Part shown: one piece after another, positions 1 to 6,090 of the stretch
How the letters are laid out: the number at the start of each line of letters is the position of its first letter
Position numbering within the stretch: the first letter of the stretch is position 1
Source of the DNA: Flavisolibacter sp.
Lineage (GTDB): Bacteria; Bacteroidota; Bacteroidia; Chitinophagales; Chitinophagaceae
Direction of reading: 5' to 3'
Assembly (NCBI GenBank): GCA_017745135.1
Contig: JAGIAB010000102.1
Coordinates: 1 to 9,168, forward strand
DNA: 9,168 nucleotides
Notes under the pieces: generated by a model
What the model was told of the DNA's origin: nothing
What the model saw: only the letters and a program-made list of their open reading frames with translations
The model's database searches: none
Program-made: the position numbers and the translations under genes

Positions 1-1
1 A

Positions 2-1879
2 TATTATGACCTAAAATTGAACGCCCAGTTTGTTGAAGTAAAACTTAGCAATAAAGATTTTGAGCTGCCGGGAGATTTTACACCGGCGAAAACATTAAGT
101 CTTGATGAATTAAAGGAGCTTTTTCCCATAGAAAATTTTCAGTTTGAAGGTTTGGTTGTGGTTGAAGTGAATGATGTTACTCAGGAGCAGGTAATTGTGG
201 AAATTAAAACGGCTTTGTTTAACGTCAATTCATTTTCGGATGTTGGTATTTACGACCGCTTGCAGGAGCATGTGCAAAGTTTGATAGGATTAAAAAATGT
301 AAACATCGGGATTACTCCTTTTTTTAAACTGAACGATTGCTATTTATATACAGAAGCCTTGTACAAAAACAGCATTTTATTTAAAAATGAAGAAGTGCTT
401 AGCGAAAGAAACCAGGTAGGCCAGATTTGTGATGAATTGTTTGAATATCCTACACAACCTGTTTTGTATGAAATTTTAAATGAAGCCAGTACTATCAGCA
501 ATAAGTTGCTGAAATATTATTTTGATTATGGTGCACGAAGCCTGATGCTTTGTCCATTAAAGACTGATGAAGGGAAACTGGTAGGCTTGCTGGAGATTGT
601 GAGCTCAAAACAGGGTCAGTTGCAATTGCAGCACCTGGCAAAATTGCAACCCGCTATACAATTGTTTGCGCTGGCTTTGGATAAAAGTGGCGAAAGCCTG
701 GAACTGCAAATCGATAAAATGATAAAAGAACATTTTACGGCAGTGCAACCTGTGGTAGAATGGAAATTTACCGAAGCTGCATTTAGTTACCTTGAATACA
801 GGCGTACAAGCGAGCAGGCAAAAATGCCGCACATCAGTTTTGAAGATGTATACCCGTTGTATGCGGCAATTGACATTCGTAATTCATCTACTGAAAGAAG
901 CCAGGCTATCCAGATGGATTTGCTGGAGCAGTTAAACAGCGCAAAAGATGTATTGAGAAAAGCAGCAAAGATCATTCGTTTCCCTTTGCTCGACGAAACC
1001 AGGTTTCGTACTGAAAAATTTATTGAAAGTGTAACTGATACATTGTTGTCGGATGATGAACTGGTGATTTATGATTTTTTGCAGAACGACCTGGATTCTT
1101 TACTTAAAAGTCTAACTGAAAAATGTCCCGAATTAAAAACCCGGATAAACGAATATTTTTCAAAGTTGGATCCTCAACGCGGAGTGGTTTACCATCACCG
1201 GAAGAATTATGAAGAAAGTATCACAAGGATAAACGATGTACTTGACCGGTTTATTGATAACGAACAGGTAGAAGCACAGAAGATTTACCCGCATTATTTT
1301 GAACGTTATCTAACCGATGGAATTGAATTTAATATTTACATCGGCCAGTCGCTTTCGCCGCATCATTCATTTACCGAAATGTATGTTCGCAATTTAAAGT
1401 TGTGGCAATTGAATCTCCTGGCAAAAGCAGCAAGGATTACGCATACTATGGAAAAACGGTTAGCACTTCCATTGCAAACAACTCAATTGATATTGGCGCA
1501 TTCCGTACCACTGACCATCAGTTTCAGAAGAAAAGAAAGAAAGTTTGATGTGGACGGCGCTTACAACATTCGCTATGAAATTATAAAGAAGCGCATTGAT
1601 AAAGTACATCTGAAAAACAGCGAAGAACGTTTGACACAGCCGGGAAAGATTGCTATTGTATATTCTCAGCACAGGGAGTTAGAAGAATATTTGGAATTTA
1701 TTGAGTATCTGCAGCATGAAAAGTTATTAGGCAATGAACTGGAGCATTTGGATTTGGAAGATACGCAGGGAATCAGTGGGCTGAAAGCAGTGAGAGTGAA
1801 TGTTCTTTTGCAAACAGAAACTTCATCACAAAAGCCGGAATTGTCAAAGACAACGTCGCAGCAGTTGTTGAGGAAGTGA
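2..1879 (+). CDS. GAF-domain protein, 5' end outside window
   Basis: The reading frame is open to the left edge, so this is the last 625 residues of a longer protein. A TTG at 17-19 could be read as a start, but in-frame sense codons continue upstream and nothing resembles a ribosome binding site. Counting from that TTG codon as 1, roughly residues 50-225 look like a GAF-type sensory domain, ending in a helix-rich stretch after 'GLLEIVSSKQG'. The remaining ~390 residues are mostly helical and charged, with no kinase, cyclase, HD or DNA-binding motif that I can recognise. The tail (from about residue 600) is Ser/Thr/Gln-rich and probably disordered. No membrane segment or signal peptide is visible in this part, so it is probably cytoplasmic. 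Large GAF proteins with an uncharacterised C-terminal region are common in Bacteroidota; the ligand and output are unknown. It converges with the hydrolase gene, with only 13 nt between the stops. Confidence 0.8.
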   Translation, partial: YYDLKLNAQFVEVKLSNKDFELPGDFTPAKTLSLDELKELFPIENFQFEGLVVVEVNDVTQEQVIVEIKTALFNVNSFSDVGIYDRLQEHVQSLIGLKNVNIGITPFFKLNDCYLYTEALYKNSILFKNEEVLSERNQVGQICDELFEYPTQPVLYEILNEASTISNKLLKYYFDYGARSLMLCPLKTDEGKLVGLLEIVSSKQGQLQLQHLAKLQPAIQLFALALDKSGESLELQIDKMIKEHFTAVQPVVEWKFTEAAFSYLEYRRTSEQAKMPHISFEDVYPLYAAIDIRNSSTERSQAIQMDLLEQLNSAKDVLRKAAKIIRFPLLDETRFRTEKFIESVTDTLLSDDELVIYDFLQNDLDSLLKSLTEKCPELKTRINEYFSKLDPQRGVVYHHRKNYEESITRINDVLDRFIDNEQVEAQKIYPHYFERYLTDGIEFNIYIGQSLSPHHSFTEMYVRNLKLWQLNLLAKAARITHTMEKRLALPLQTTQLILAHSVPLTISFRRKERKFDVDGAYNIRYEIIKKRIDKVHLKNSEERLTQPGKIAIVYSQHRELEEYLEFIEYLQHEKLLGNELEHLDLEDTQGISGLKAVRVNVLLQTETSSQKPELSKTTSQQLLRK

Positions 1880-1892
1880 TTTTCGTTAGATG

Positions 1893-2798
1893 TTATTGTT
1901 TTACTCTCTCATTCACCTCCAAAATCGCTTCCTTAAATCTTGGCCATTCAAATTGTGCTAAACGGTGTCCTCTGCCTTTTACAAATTGAATATCGAGGTA
2001 AGGAACATTCACCAAATGCTTTCGTGCAAAACCTGCATTACTGGTATCTATAAGATCATCATTCTCGCCCTGCAGGTAAGCAACCGGTACACGAATGTTT
2101 TTCCAATAAGGCAACATTTTTTCCAGCTCTCTTTTGTGATGAGCCTTTTCTGTGTTAGCGGAACGAAACATTCTTGGGATGAACCACCGGATCAGTGGGG
2201 ATTCAATTAGATGGGTGAACCAAAAATATTTTTCCAATCCCGGCCCTATAGCCGGACCAGTTAACACCAACCCGTCAACAAGGTTGGGATGATCCATAGC
2301 AAGGCGGCAGGCAATAGCAGCACCAAATGAACTGCCAACAATGATGATGGGATGTTTCGCATGGTGTACGCTATCAATCAGGTCACGAACCATCTCGGAT
2401 TGTTTTTGAATGGAAGGTTCCGGGTTGCCAAAGCCGGAGTAACCATAACCCGGACGGTCAACTGCATAAATGCGAAACCTGTCAAGTATGTCTTTGTCTT
2501 TAAATCTGTTTGAGTAATAACTTATTGAGCCCGGCGAGCCATGAAGAAATATTAAAGTTCCTTTCCCTTCTTCGTCACCAACGCTTACATAGCGAAGCTG
2601 GCGTCCATGAGTTTCATAATAGCTAATGGTTGCAGGAATGTTGTTGCTGGAGTAAAACTGTTTTAAATCTTCATCGCTTCGGCGGAATTGATAATAATGA
2701 TCAAAGACAAAGCAGGCAATAATAAAAAGAATAAGCAATGCCAGAAGTGTTCTCAAAATTGTTCGTAACCAACGTCTTTTTCTAACCGGCTTTTGCAT
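1893..2798 (-). CDS. Membrane-anchored alpha/beta hydrolase
   Basis: A 301-residue alpha/beta-hydrolase-fold protein. The basic N-terminus (KPVRKRRW) followed by a hydrophobic helix at about 14-32 fits a signal anchor, so the catalytic domain probably lies in the periplasm or at the inner-membrane surface. The oxyanion-hole motif HGSPGS is at 86-91 and the nucleophile elbow G-S-S-F-G at 155-159 (Ser157). The acid is probably Asp247 or Asp248 in GENDDLID, and the base is His278 in GRGH. The triad is therefore complete and the enzyme should be active, but the substrate cannot be read from the sequence; esterase, lipase-like or haloperoxidase-like roles are all possible. It lies 62 nt downstream of the glycosylase gene on the same strand and may be the last gene of that operon, though the tandem repeat in the gap could also mark separate control. 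Confidence 0.88.
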   Translation of the reverse strand: MQKPVRKRRWLRTILRTLLALLILFIIACFVFDHYYQFRRSDEDLKQFYSSNNIPATISYYETHGRQLRYVSVGDEEGKGTLIFLHGSPGSISYYSNRFKDKDILDRFRIYAVDRPGYGYSGFGNPEPSIQKQSEMVRDLIDSVHHAKHPIIIVGSSFGAAIACRLAMDHPNLVDGLVLTGPAIGPGLEKYFWFTHLIESPLIRWFIPRMFRSANTEKAHHKRELEKMLPYWKNIRVPVAYLQGENDDLIDTSNAGFARKHLVNVPYLDIQFVKGRGHRLAQFEWPRFKEAILEVNERVKQ

Positions 2799-2829
2799 AT
2801 AGAAAAATACTGAGAAAATTCAAGTGATA

Positions 2830-2865
2830 AATCTGAGTTATATCACTAATCTGAATTATATCACT
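2830..2865. repeat. Two tandem 18-bp repeats flanked by an inverted half-site
   Basis: Two adjacent 18-bp units, AATCTGAGTTATATCACT (2830-2847) and AATCTGAATTATATCACT (2848-2865), differ at one base. Immediately before them, AGTGATA (2823-2829) is the inverse of the TATCACT that ends each unit, so a 7-bp hairpin can form with either copy. The second copy overlaps the last codon and stop of the glycosylase gene. The array lies 32-67 bp upstream of the hydrolase start, which fits either an operator for that gene or a transcript-level structure between two operon members. The function is inferred from position only. Confidence 0.55.
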
Positions 2866-3592
2866 CATACAAAACCTGACAGGTGTTGCAAAAGAAAGTA
2901 CGTCGTTGGGTTTTGCCCAGGTACTCTTTTACAATTTTATCACCATCTCTTGAACAGGTTTTTTTGGTATGTGCCAGCCAGTGTTTGCGCAGTGTGTATT
3001 CTTTCTTCCATTCCAGGAAATCAAAACTGTAGTTGCGGGCTTCTTTAATAAGAGCATTTAACTGTTTGGTGGGAAGAGCGCCAACCTTAGTTTTTGGATG
3101 GACTTTAATACGGTAGAGGACTTCGTTTTTAATGATATTGCCCACCCCTGCAAAAATGGTTTGATCAAGCAGGGCATCTGTAACCATCATATCCGGAACT
3201 GCTTTCAGTTTTGTTTTGGCTGCCTTAGGGTCCCATGCATCACTCAATACATCGGCTGACCATTCGTAAATCTCGTCAAGTGGTTCCTCAATAAATTTTA
3301 CAGAACAGGTATATAAGTTGATCTCACCGTTTTTAAATTCCATGCTTAATCTTGGATCTCCCTCCCGTTTTGCATTCACTAAATATTTCCCGAACATCAG
3401 GAAATGAATACGAATGGTAAAGCCATCAAAGCAAAACAACAGGTGCTTGCCCCAGGTTTTGATGTCAAGTAATTTTTTATTGAAAATTCTGTCCTTATCA
3501 GTTTTAGTGTTCCCCGAAACAGCAATTACTTTTTTGCCAATGAATGGCGCCATTTCTTCTTTTGCAATGACCAGGGATGGACCTTCAGGCAT
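2861..3592 (-). CDS. Fpg/Nei-family DNA glycosylase/AP lyase, variant zinc finger
   Basis: A 243-residue base-excision repair enzyme that removes oxidised bases and nicks the abasic site. The start at 3592 is chosen because it gives the family's invariant M-P-E-G-P N-terminus, in which Pro2 becomes the catalytic N-terminal amine and Glu3 assists. An upstream in-frame ATG at 3620-3622 would bury this proline. Lys49 in 'KTWGKHLL' matches the conserved beta-hairpin lysine. The helix-two-turn-helix motif is clear in 'GVGNIIKNEVLYRIKVHP'. The C-terminal zinc finger keeps the last CxxC (Cys235, Cys238) and the 'RTFFC' hairpin with Arg231. The first CxxC is replaced by CSRD (Cys213, Asp216), with His208 five residues earlier. 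Length is slightly below typical Fpg/Nei (about 260-270). It lies 36 nt after umuC on the same strand, which suggests co-expression with the translesion polymerase. I cannot decide between the Fpg (MutM) and Nei branches from sequence alone. Confidence 0.9.
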   Translation of the reverse strand: MPEGPSLVIAKEEMAPFIGKKVIAVSGNTKTDKDRIFNKKLLDIKTWGKHLLFCFDGFTIRIHFLMFGKYLVNAKREGDPRLSMEFKNGEINLYTCSVKFIEEPLDEIYEWSADVLSDAWDPKAAKTKLKAVPDMMVTDALLDQTIFAGVGNIIKNEVLYRIKVHPKTKVGALPTKQLNALIKEARNYSFDFLEWKKEYTLRKHWLAHTKKTCSRDGDKIVKEYLGKTQRRTFFCNTCQVLYE

Positions 3593-3628
3593 ACTGTTTT
3601 TAAGATCGTATACAAATGCCAAGCCATG

Positions 3629-4906
3629 CTATTTCACTTTATACAATTCCTCCCACCGGGTGGTATATCGCGGTGAGTGAAATTCCTGTCGCATCTTCCA
3701 GTTTCGTTTAATTCCGGTGGAAGCAAATTTGACCACATCGTTACGCATGCTGAAATTAATATTGTCCATCATCTCCATTAAAAAACGGCCAATGCTTTTA
3801 GAAGGCGCTTCAAACAAATTGGCTTGAATAGAAGTATCAGGAACCAAGCCGCTTAAAATCACTCCCGCTTTTTTGTATGACTTCCCGGGCTGAAATATTC
3901 TTTCAGCCATTTTCATAGCGGGTTTGATCAGTTCGTGCGTAAGTACAGTAGGATTTGGCAAAATGGTATGAGTGCTGATCATTGGCCCATGACTGAAGGT
4001 GTTGGTTTTGTTTTCCTCCCTGGGTACAATAAAAACATTGATCACACTGGCCGCACTATGCTGACGGCGCAATTTTTCCGCAGCACGGGCCGTGTATGTG
4101 GCCAGCGCTTCTTTAATATCATTCAGTTCTGTAACAGGACTGCCAAACATTCTGGTAGTAGTGATCATTTTTTTGTTGACCAATTCCTTGTCCATTAAAA
4201 TAGATTCTTCACCATGCAATTCTTTCAACAATCGTACACCGGTAACGCCGCCTAAATACCGTCGTACCCATTGTTCGGATAAATTGTAAAGGTCCCACGC
4301 GGTGGTAATACCAAATGAGTTTAGTTTGGACGCAAACTGAAACCCTACTCCCCAGAGTTCTTTGACCTTTGTTTTCTTTAAAGCTTCGGCAATTTTTTCC
4401 TTAGTATCCAGAACGGTTACACATTGAGTAGACTGTTTGTCTTTTTTAGCCATGTTATTTGCCAGCTTCGCCAAAGTTTTTGTTGGCGCTACTCCAACCG
4501 AAACAGCAATGCCTGTCCATTGTTCCACTGTTTTGCGGATGGTCATAGCAGAATGGTGGAAGTCTCCATTGAATTCATCAAGACTTAAAAAAGCTTCATC
4601 TACAGAATACACTTCTACATGGTCTTCTCCTAGTAAATATTTCAGTGTATCCATTACTCGCCTGCTCATGTCGCCATACAGGTTGTAATTAGAGGAGAAC
4701 ACGGCAACATTATTCGATTCAATTATTTCTCTTGCTTTGAAATAAGGGCCGGCCATGCCAACGCCCAATCTTTTTGCTTCGTCGGTGCGGGAAATGATGC
4801 AACCATCATTATTGCTTAAAACAACAACAGGTCTTTCTTCAAGGTGAGGCTTGAACACTCTTTCGCAGGAGCAATAAAAACTGTTGCAATCGACAATGGC
4901 TTTCAT
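3629..4906 (-). CDS. umuC: UmuC, Y-family translesion DNA polymerase V catalytic subunit
   Basis: A 425-residue protein close to the 422 of E. coli UmuC. It copies past DNA lesions with low fidelity as part of Pol V. The catalytic metal ligands are present: Asp6 in 'MKAIVDCNSFY', and Asp103-Glu104 in 'YSVDEAFLSL'. Tyr11 occupies the steric-gate position that excludes ribonucleotides. The palm motif 'SVGVAPTKTLAKLANNMAKK' and the finger-region 'LSNNDGCIISRTDEAK' match UmuC. A beta-clamp binding peptide QANLF is at 361-365, equivalent to QLNLF in E. coli UmuC. The C-terminal ~50 residues match the DUF4113 tail specific to UmuC-type polymerases. The polymerase therefore looks fully functional. 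The start lies 8 nt after the umuD stop, so the two are translationally linked. The partner UmuD lacks its self-cleavage dyad. Confidence 0.96.
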   Translation of the reverse strand: MKAIVDCNSFYCSCERVFKPHLEERPVVVLSNNDGCIISRTDEAKRLGVGMAGPYFKAREIIESNNVAVFSSNYNLYGDMSRRVMDTLKYLLGEDHVEVYSVDEAFLSLDEFNGDFHHSAMTIRKTVEQWTGIAVSVGVAPTKTLAKLANNMAKKDKQSTQCVTVLDTKEKIAEALKKTKVKELWGVGFQFASKLNSFGITTAWDLYNLSEQWVRRYLGGVTGVRLLKELHGEESILMDKELVNKKMITTTRMFGSPVTELNDIKEALATYTARAAEKLRRQHSAASVINVFIVPREENKTNTFSHGPMISTHTILPNPTVLTHELIKPAMKMAERIFQPGKSYKKAGVILSGLVPDTSIQANLFEAPSKSIGRFLMEMMDNINFSMRNDVVKFASTGIKRNWKMRQEFHSPRYTTRWEELYKVK

Positions 4907-4914
4907 CAGTTCTT

Positions 4915-5346
4915 TTATACACTATGAATTACATAAGTAACTACTCCCCAAACAGAAAATGTGTTGGAGTCGTTTATTTCAACAGGCGAAAGTTTTTTAG
5001 TAGCGGGTAACAGCCTTCTTTTGTTTTGGTTGATTTCCAGGCGGCGAATGAGCATTTCACCGTCCAAAACAGCAATAATGACTTTACCGTTTTTCGCTTC
5101 AATAGAACGGTCAACAATTACAACATCGCCAATGTGAATGCCTGCGCCGATCATGGCATCGCTGTTTACTCTCATAAAAAAGGTAGCAGGTTTGTTTTTG
5201 ATCAGTTGCTCGTTCAGATCAATTCCACGCTCCGCATAATCATCTGCAGCAGCTCCAAATCCTGTGGCATTTGCTGTTGGTACATCCCATTGCGTATAGT
5301 CCTTCGATCCCTGGTAATTAGCGGCGTAAAAAAAATTATCCTCCAT
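4915..5346 (-). CDS. umuD: UmuD-like S24 family protein with lost Ser-Lys catalytic dyad
   Basis: A 143-residue UmuD homologue (E. coli UmuD 139). UmuD normally cuts its own N-terminal arm after RecA-filament contact, giving UmuD' that activates UmuC. Conserved stretches are 'GFGAAADDYAERGIDLNEQL' (29-48, cleavage-site region), 'PATFFMRVNSDAM' (53-65), 'AGIHIGDVVIVDRS' (68-81) and 'GKVIIAVLDGEM' (87-98). The nucleophile position (E. coli Ser60) is Ala64, codon GCC at 5155-5157. The general-base position (Lys97) is Arg101, codon CGC at 5044-5046. The scissile pair that is Cys24-Gly25 in E. coli is Thr28-Gly29 here. No Met lies between residue 1 and 58, so an internal start cannot supply a UmuD'-like form. 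The reading frame is intact and the fold residues are kept, so this is a catalytically dead homologue and not a broken gene. First gene of the minus-strand repair operon. Confidence 0.92.
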   Translation of the reverse strand: MEDNFFYAANYQGSKDYTQWDVPTANATGFGAAADDYAERGIDLNEQLIKNKPATFFMRVNSDAMIGAGIHIGDVVIVDRSIEAKNGKVIIAVLDGEMLIRRLEINQNKRRLLPATKKLSPVEINDSNTFSVWGVVTYVIHSV

Positions 5347-5356
5347 AGTGCAGTGG

Positions 5357-5377
5357 TTTACTAAAATTGTTAGTAAA
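5357..5377. promoter_or_regulatory. Perfect inverted repeat at the umuD promoter, candidate operator
   Basis: TTTACTAA (5357-5364) and TTAGTAAA (5370-5377) are perfect inverse 8-bp arms around the 5-bp spacer AATTG. The palindrome starts 11 bp upstream of the umuD ATG. It overlaps the most plausible umuD -7 element, TAAATTTA (5374-5381 read on the minus strand; one mismatch to TAnnTTTG). This is where a repressor of a damage-inducible operon would bind. The regulator is unknown; a LexA-type repressor or a dedicated one is possible. Both sequence and symmetry are seen directly; the operator role is inferred. Confidence 0.55.
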
Positions 5378-5395
5378 TTTATGCTAAATATTTTG
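5367..5395 (+). promoter_or_regulatory. Candidate promoter of the 2H phosphoesterase gene
   Basis: TTG at 5367-5369, a 19-bp spacer, and TATTTTG at 5389-5395 resemble the Bacteroidota -33/-7 consensus (TTTG, N19-21, TAnnTTTG) with a one-base shorter -7 box. Transcription would begin near 5400, leaving about 20 nt before the ATG at 5420. Both inverted repeats of this intergenic region overlap it. Confidence 0.4.
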
Positions 5396-5400
5396 TTAGC
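5383..5400. promoter_or_regulatory. Second inverted repeat between umuD and 2H gene
   Basis: GCTAA (5383-5387) and TTAGC (5396-5400) are inverse arms 8 bp apart, and the flanking T5382 and A5401 extend the pairing to 6 bp. They share the CTAA...TTAG core with the first palindrome, so the region holds four related half-sites at 5361, 5370, 5384 and 5396. It covers the -7 box proposed for the plus-strand 2H gene. A single regulator could thus act on both divergent genes; this is inference from the sequence symmetry. Confidence 0.42.
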
Positions 5401-5419
5401 ACGAATTTTAAAAATTGCT

Positions 5420-6019
5420 ATGGAAAACTGGAACAGTGCAACGAATCTTCAAACTGACAATGAATTGTGGGAATACTTGTTAGTTGCGCATCCCGATGGA
5501 ACGGTTAACAAGAAGATTCTTGAAGAGAAAAAAAGATTTGAAAAAGAGTACGAACTGGAAGAAGATACAAGGTTTCATCCTCATATTACGCTTGCTAATT
5601 TTTTAGCTAAAGAAGCAATGGAAGCAACCTTCATACGATGGATTCAAAATATTTGCAGTCTTCAAAAAAGTTTTACGGTTACTTTAAATAATTATAGTGC
5701 TTTCCCTTCCTCCGGACTTTATTTGAGAGTGCAGGATGGGGAACCCTTTAAAAGATTAGCCAATGCTTTAAAAATATTGGATGGCTTCATGCAATCAAAT
5801 GATTGCCCTCCATTGAAATTGGTGAGCAAGCCTCACATCACTTTTGTTGCTGGTTTATCGCAATACATGTATGAAAATGCTATAAGCGAATATTCCCGGA
5901 AAGTTTTTCATGAATCCTTTAAAGTGGATAAACTTATCTTACTAAAAAGGGATGTTTATATGAAATGTCATCTCATTAACACATTCATCCTCCCTCCGCC
6001 TTTAACCTTATTCGATTAA
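5420..6019 (+). CDS. 2H phosphoesterase (2'-5' RNA ligase family)
   Basis: A 199-residue protein with the two HxT motifs that define the 2H superfamily: His55-Ile-Thr57 in 'FHPHITLANF' and His139-Ile-Thr141 in 'SKPHITFVAGL'. These form the symmetric active site that handles 2',3'-cyclic or 2'-5' phosphodiester bonds in RNA or small nucleotides. The start at 5420 is preferred over an in-frame ATG at 5348 because the upstream 24 residues have no family match and would be encoded by the palindromic promoter region. No signal peptide or membrane helix is present, so it is cytoplasmic. It is divergent from umuD with 73 bp between the starts. The substrate cannot be read from sequence; RNA repair, RNA end processing and degradation of cyclic or linear oligonucleotide signals are all known for the superfamily. 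Confidence 0.85.
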   Translation: MENWNSATNLQTDNELWEYLLVAHPDGTVNKKILEEKKRFEKEYELEEDTRFHPHITLANFLAKEAMEATFIRWIQNICSLQKSFTVTLNNYSAFPSSGLYLRVQDGEPFKRLANALKILDGFMQSNDCPPLKLVSKPHITFVAGLSQYMYENAISEYSRKVFHESFKVDKLILLKRDVYMKCHLINTFILPPPLTLFD

Positions 6020-6053
6020 ACGTTCTGTATGTTGGTGGTTTAGTTGTTCAACA

Positions 6054-6090
6054 GAAGTCCCGCAGTTGCGGGACTTCAATTTATTATTTG
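6054..6090. terminator. Strong hairpin terminator between convergent genes
   Basis: GAAGTCCCGC (6054-6063) and GCGGGACTTC (6068-6077) form a perfect 10-bp stem, or 11 bp if the A-T of the AGTT loop pairs. An A/T-rich run (AATTTATTATTT) follows on the plus strand, so it should end transcripts from the 2H gene, which stops 34 nt earlier. The stem begins 7 nt beyond the stop of the minus-strand DJ-1/PfpI gene, so it probably serves that gene too, although the minus-strand side lacks a clear T-tract. Confidence 0.8.

Noticed and set aside
2802..2809. TATTTTTC on the minus strand as -7 box of the hydrolase
   Set aside because: It ends only 3 nt before the start codon, which would require a leaderless transcript, and no -33 element lies at the right distance.
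3593..3622. Longer start of the glycosylase at 3622
   Set aside because: It would put ten residues in front of the invariant catalytic Pro of M-P-E-G-P, which must be N-terminal after Met removal.
4915..5346. umuD as a decaying pseudogene
   Set aside because: The frame is intact over 143 residues, all flanking fold motifs are conserved, and the spacing to umuC is normal. Only the two dyad positions and the scissile residue differ, which looks like selected loss of one activity and not general decay.
5026..5364. 112-codon open frame on the plus strand, antisense to umuD
   Set aside because: It is a shadow of umuD: no family match, no ribosome binding site, and it covers the operator region.
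5348..5419. Longer start of the 2H gene at 5348
   Set aside because: The extra 24 residues would be translated from the palindromic promoter region, show no family similarity, and begin only 2 nt from the umuD start codon.
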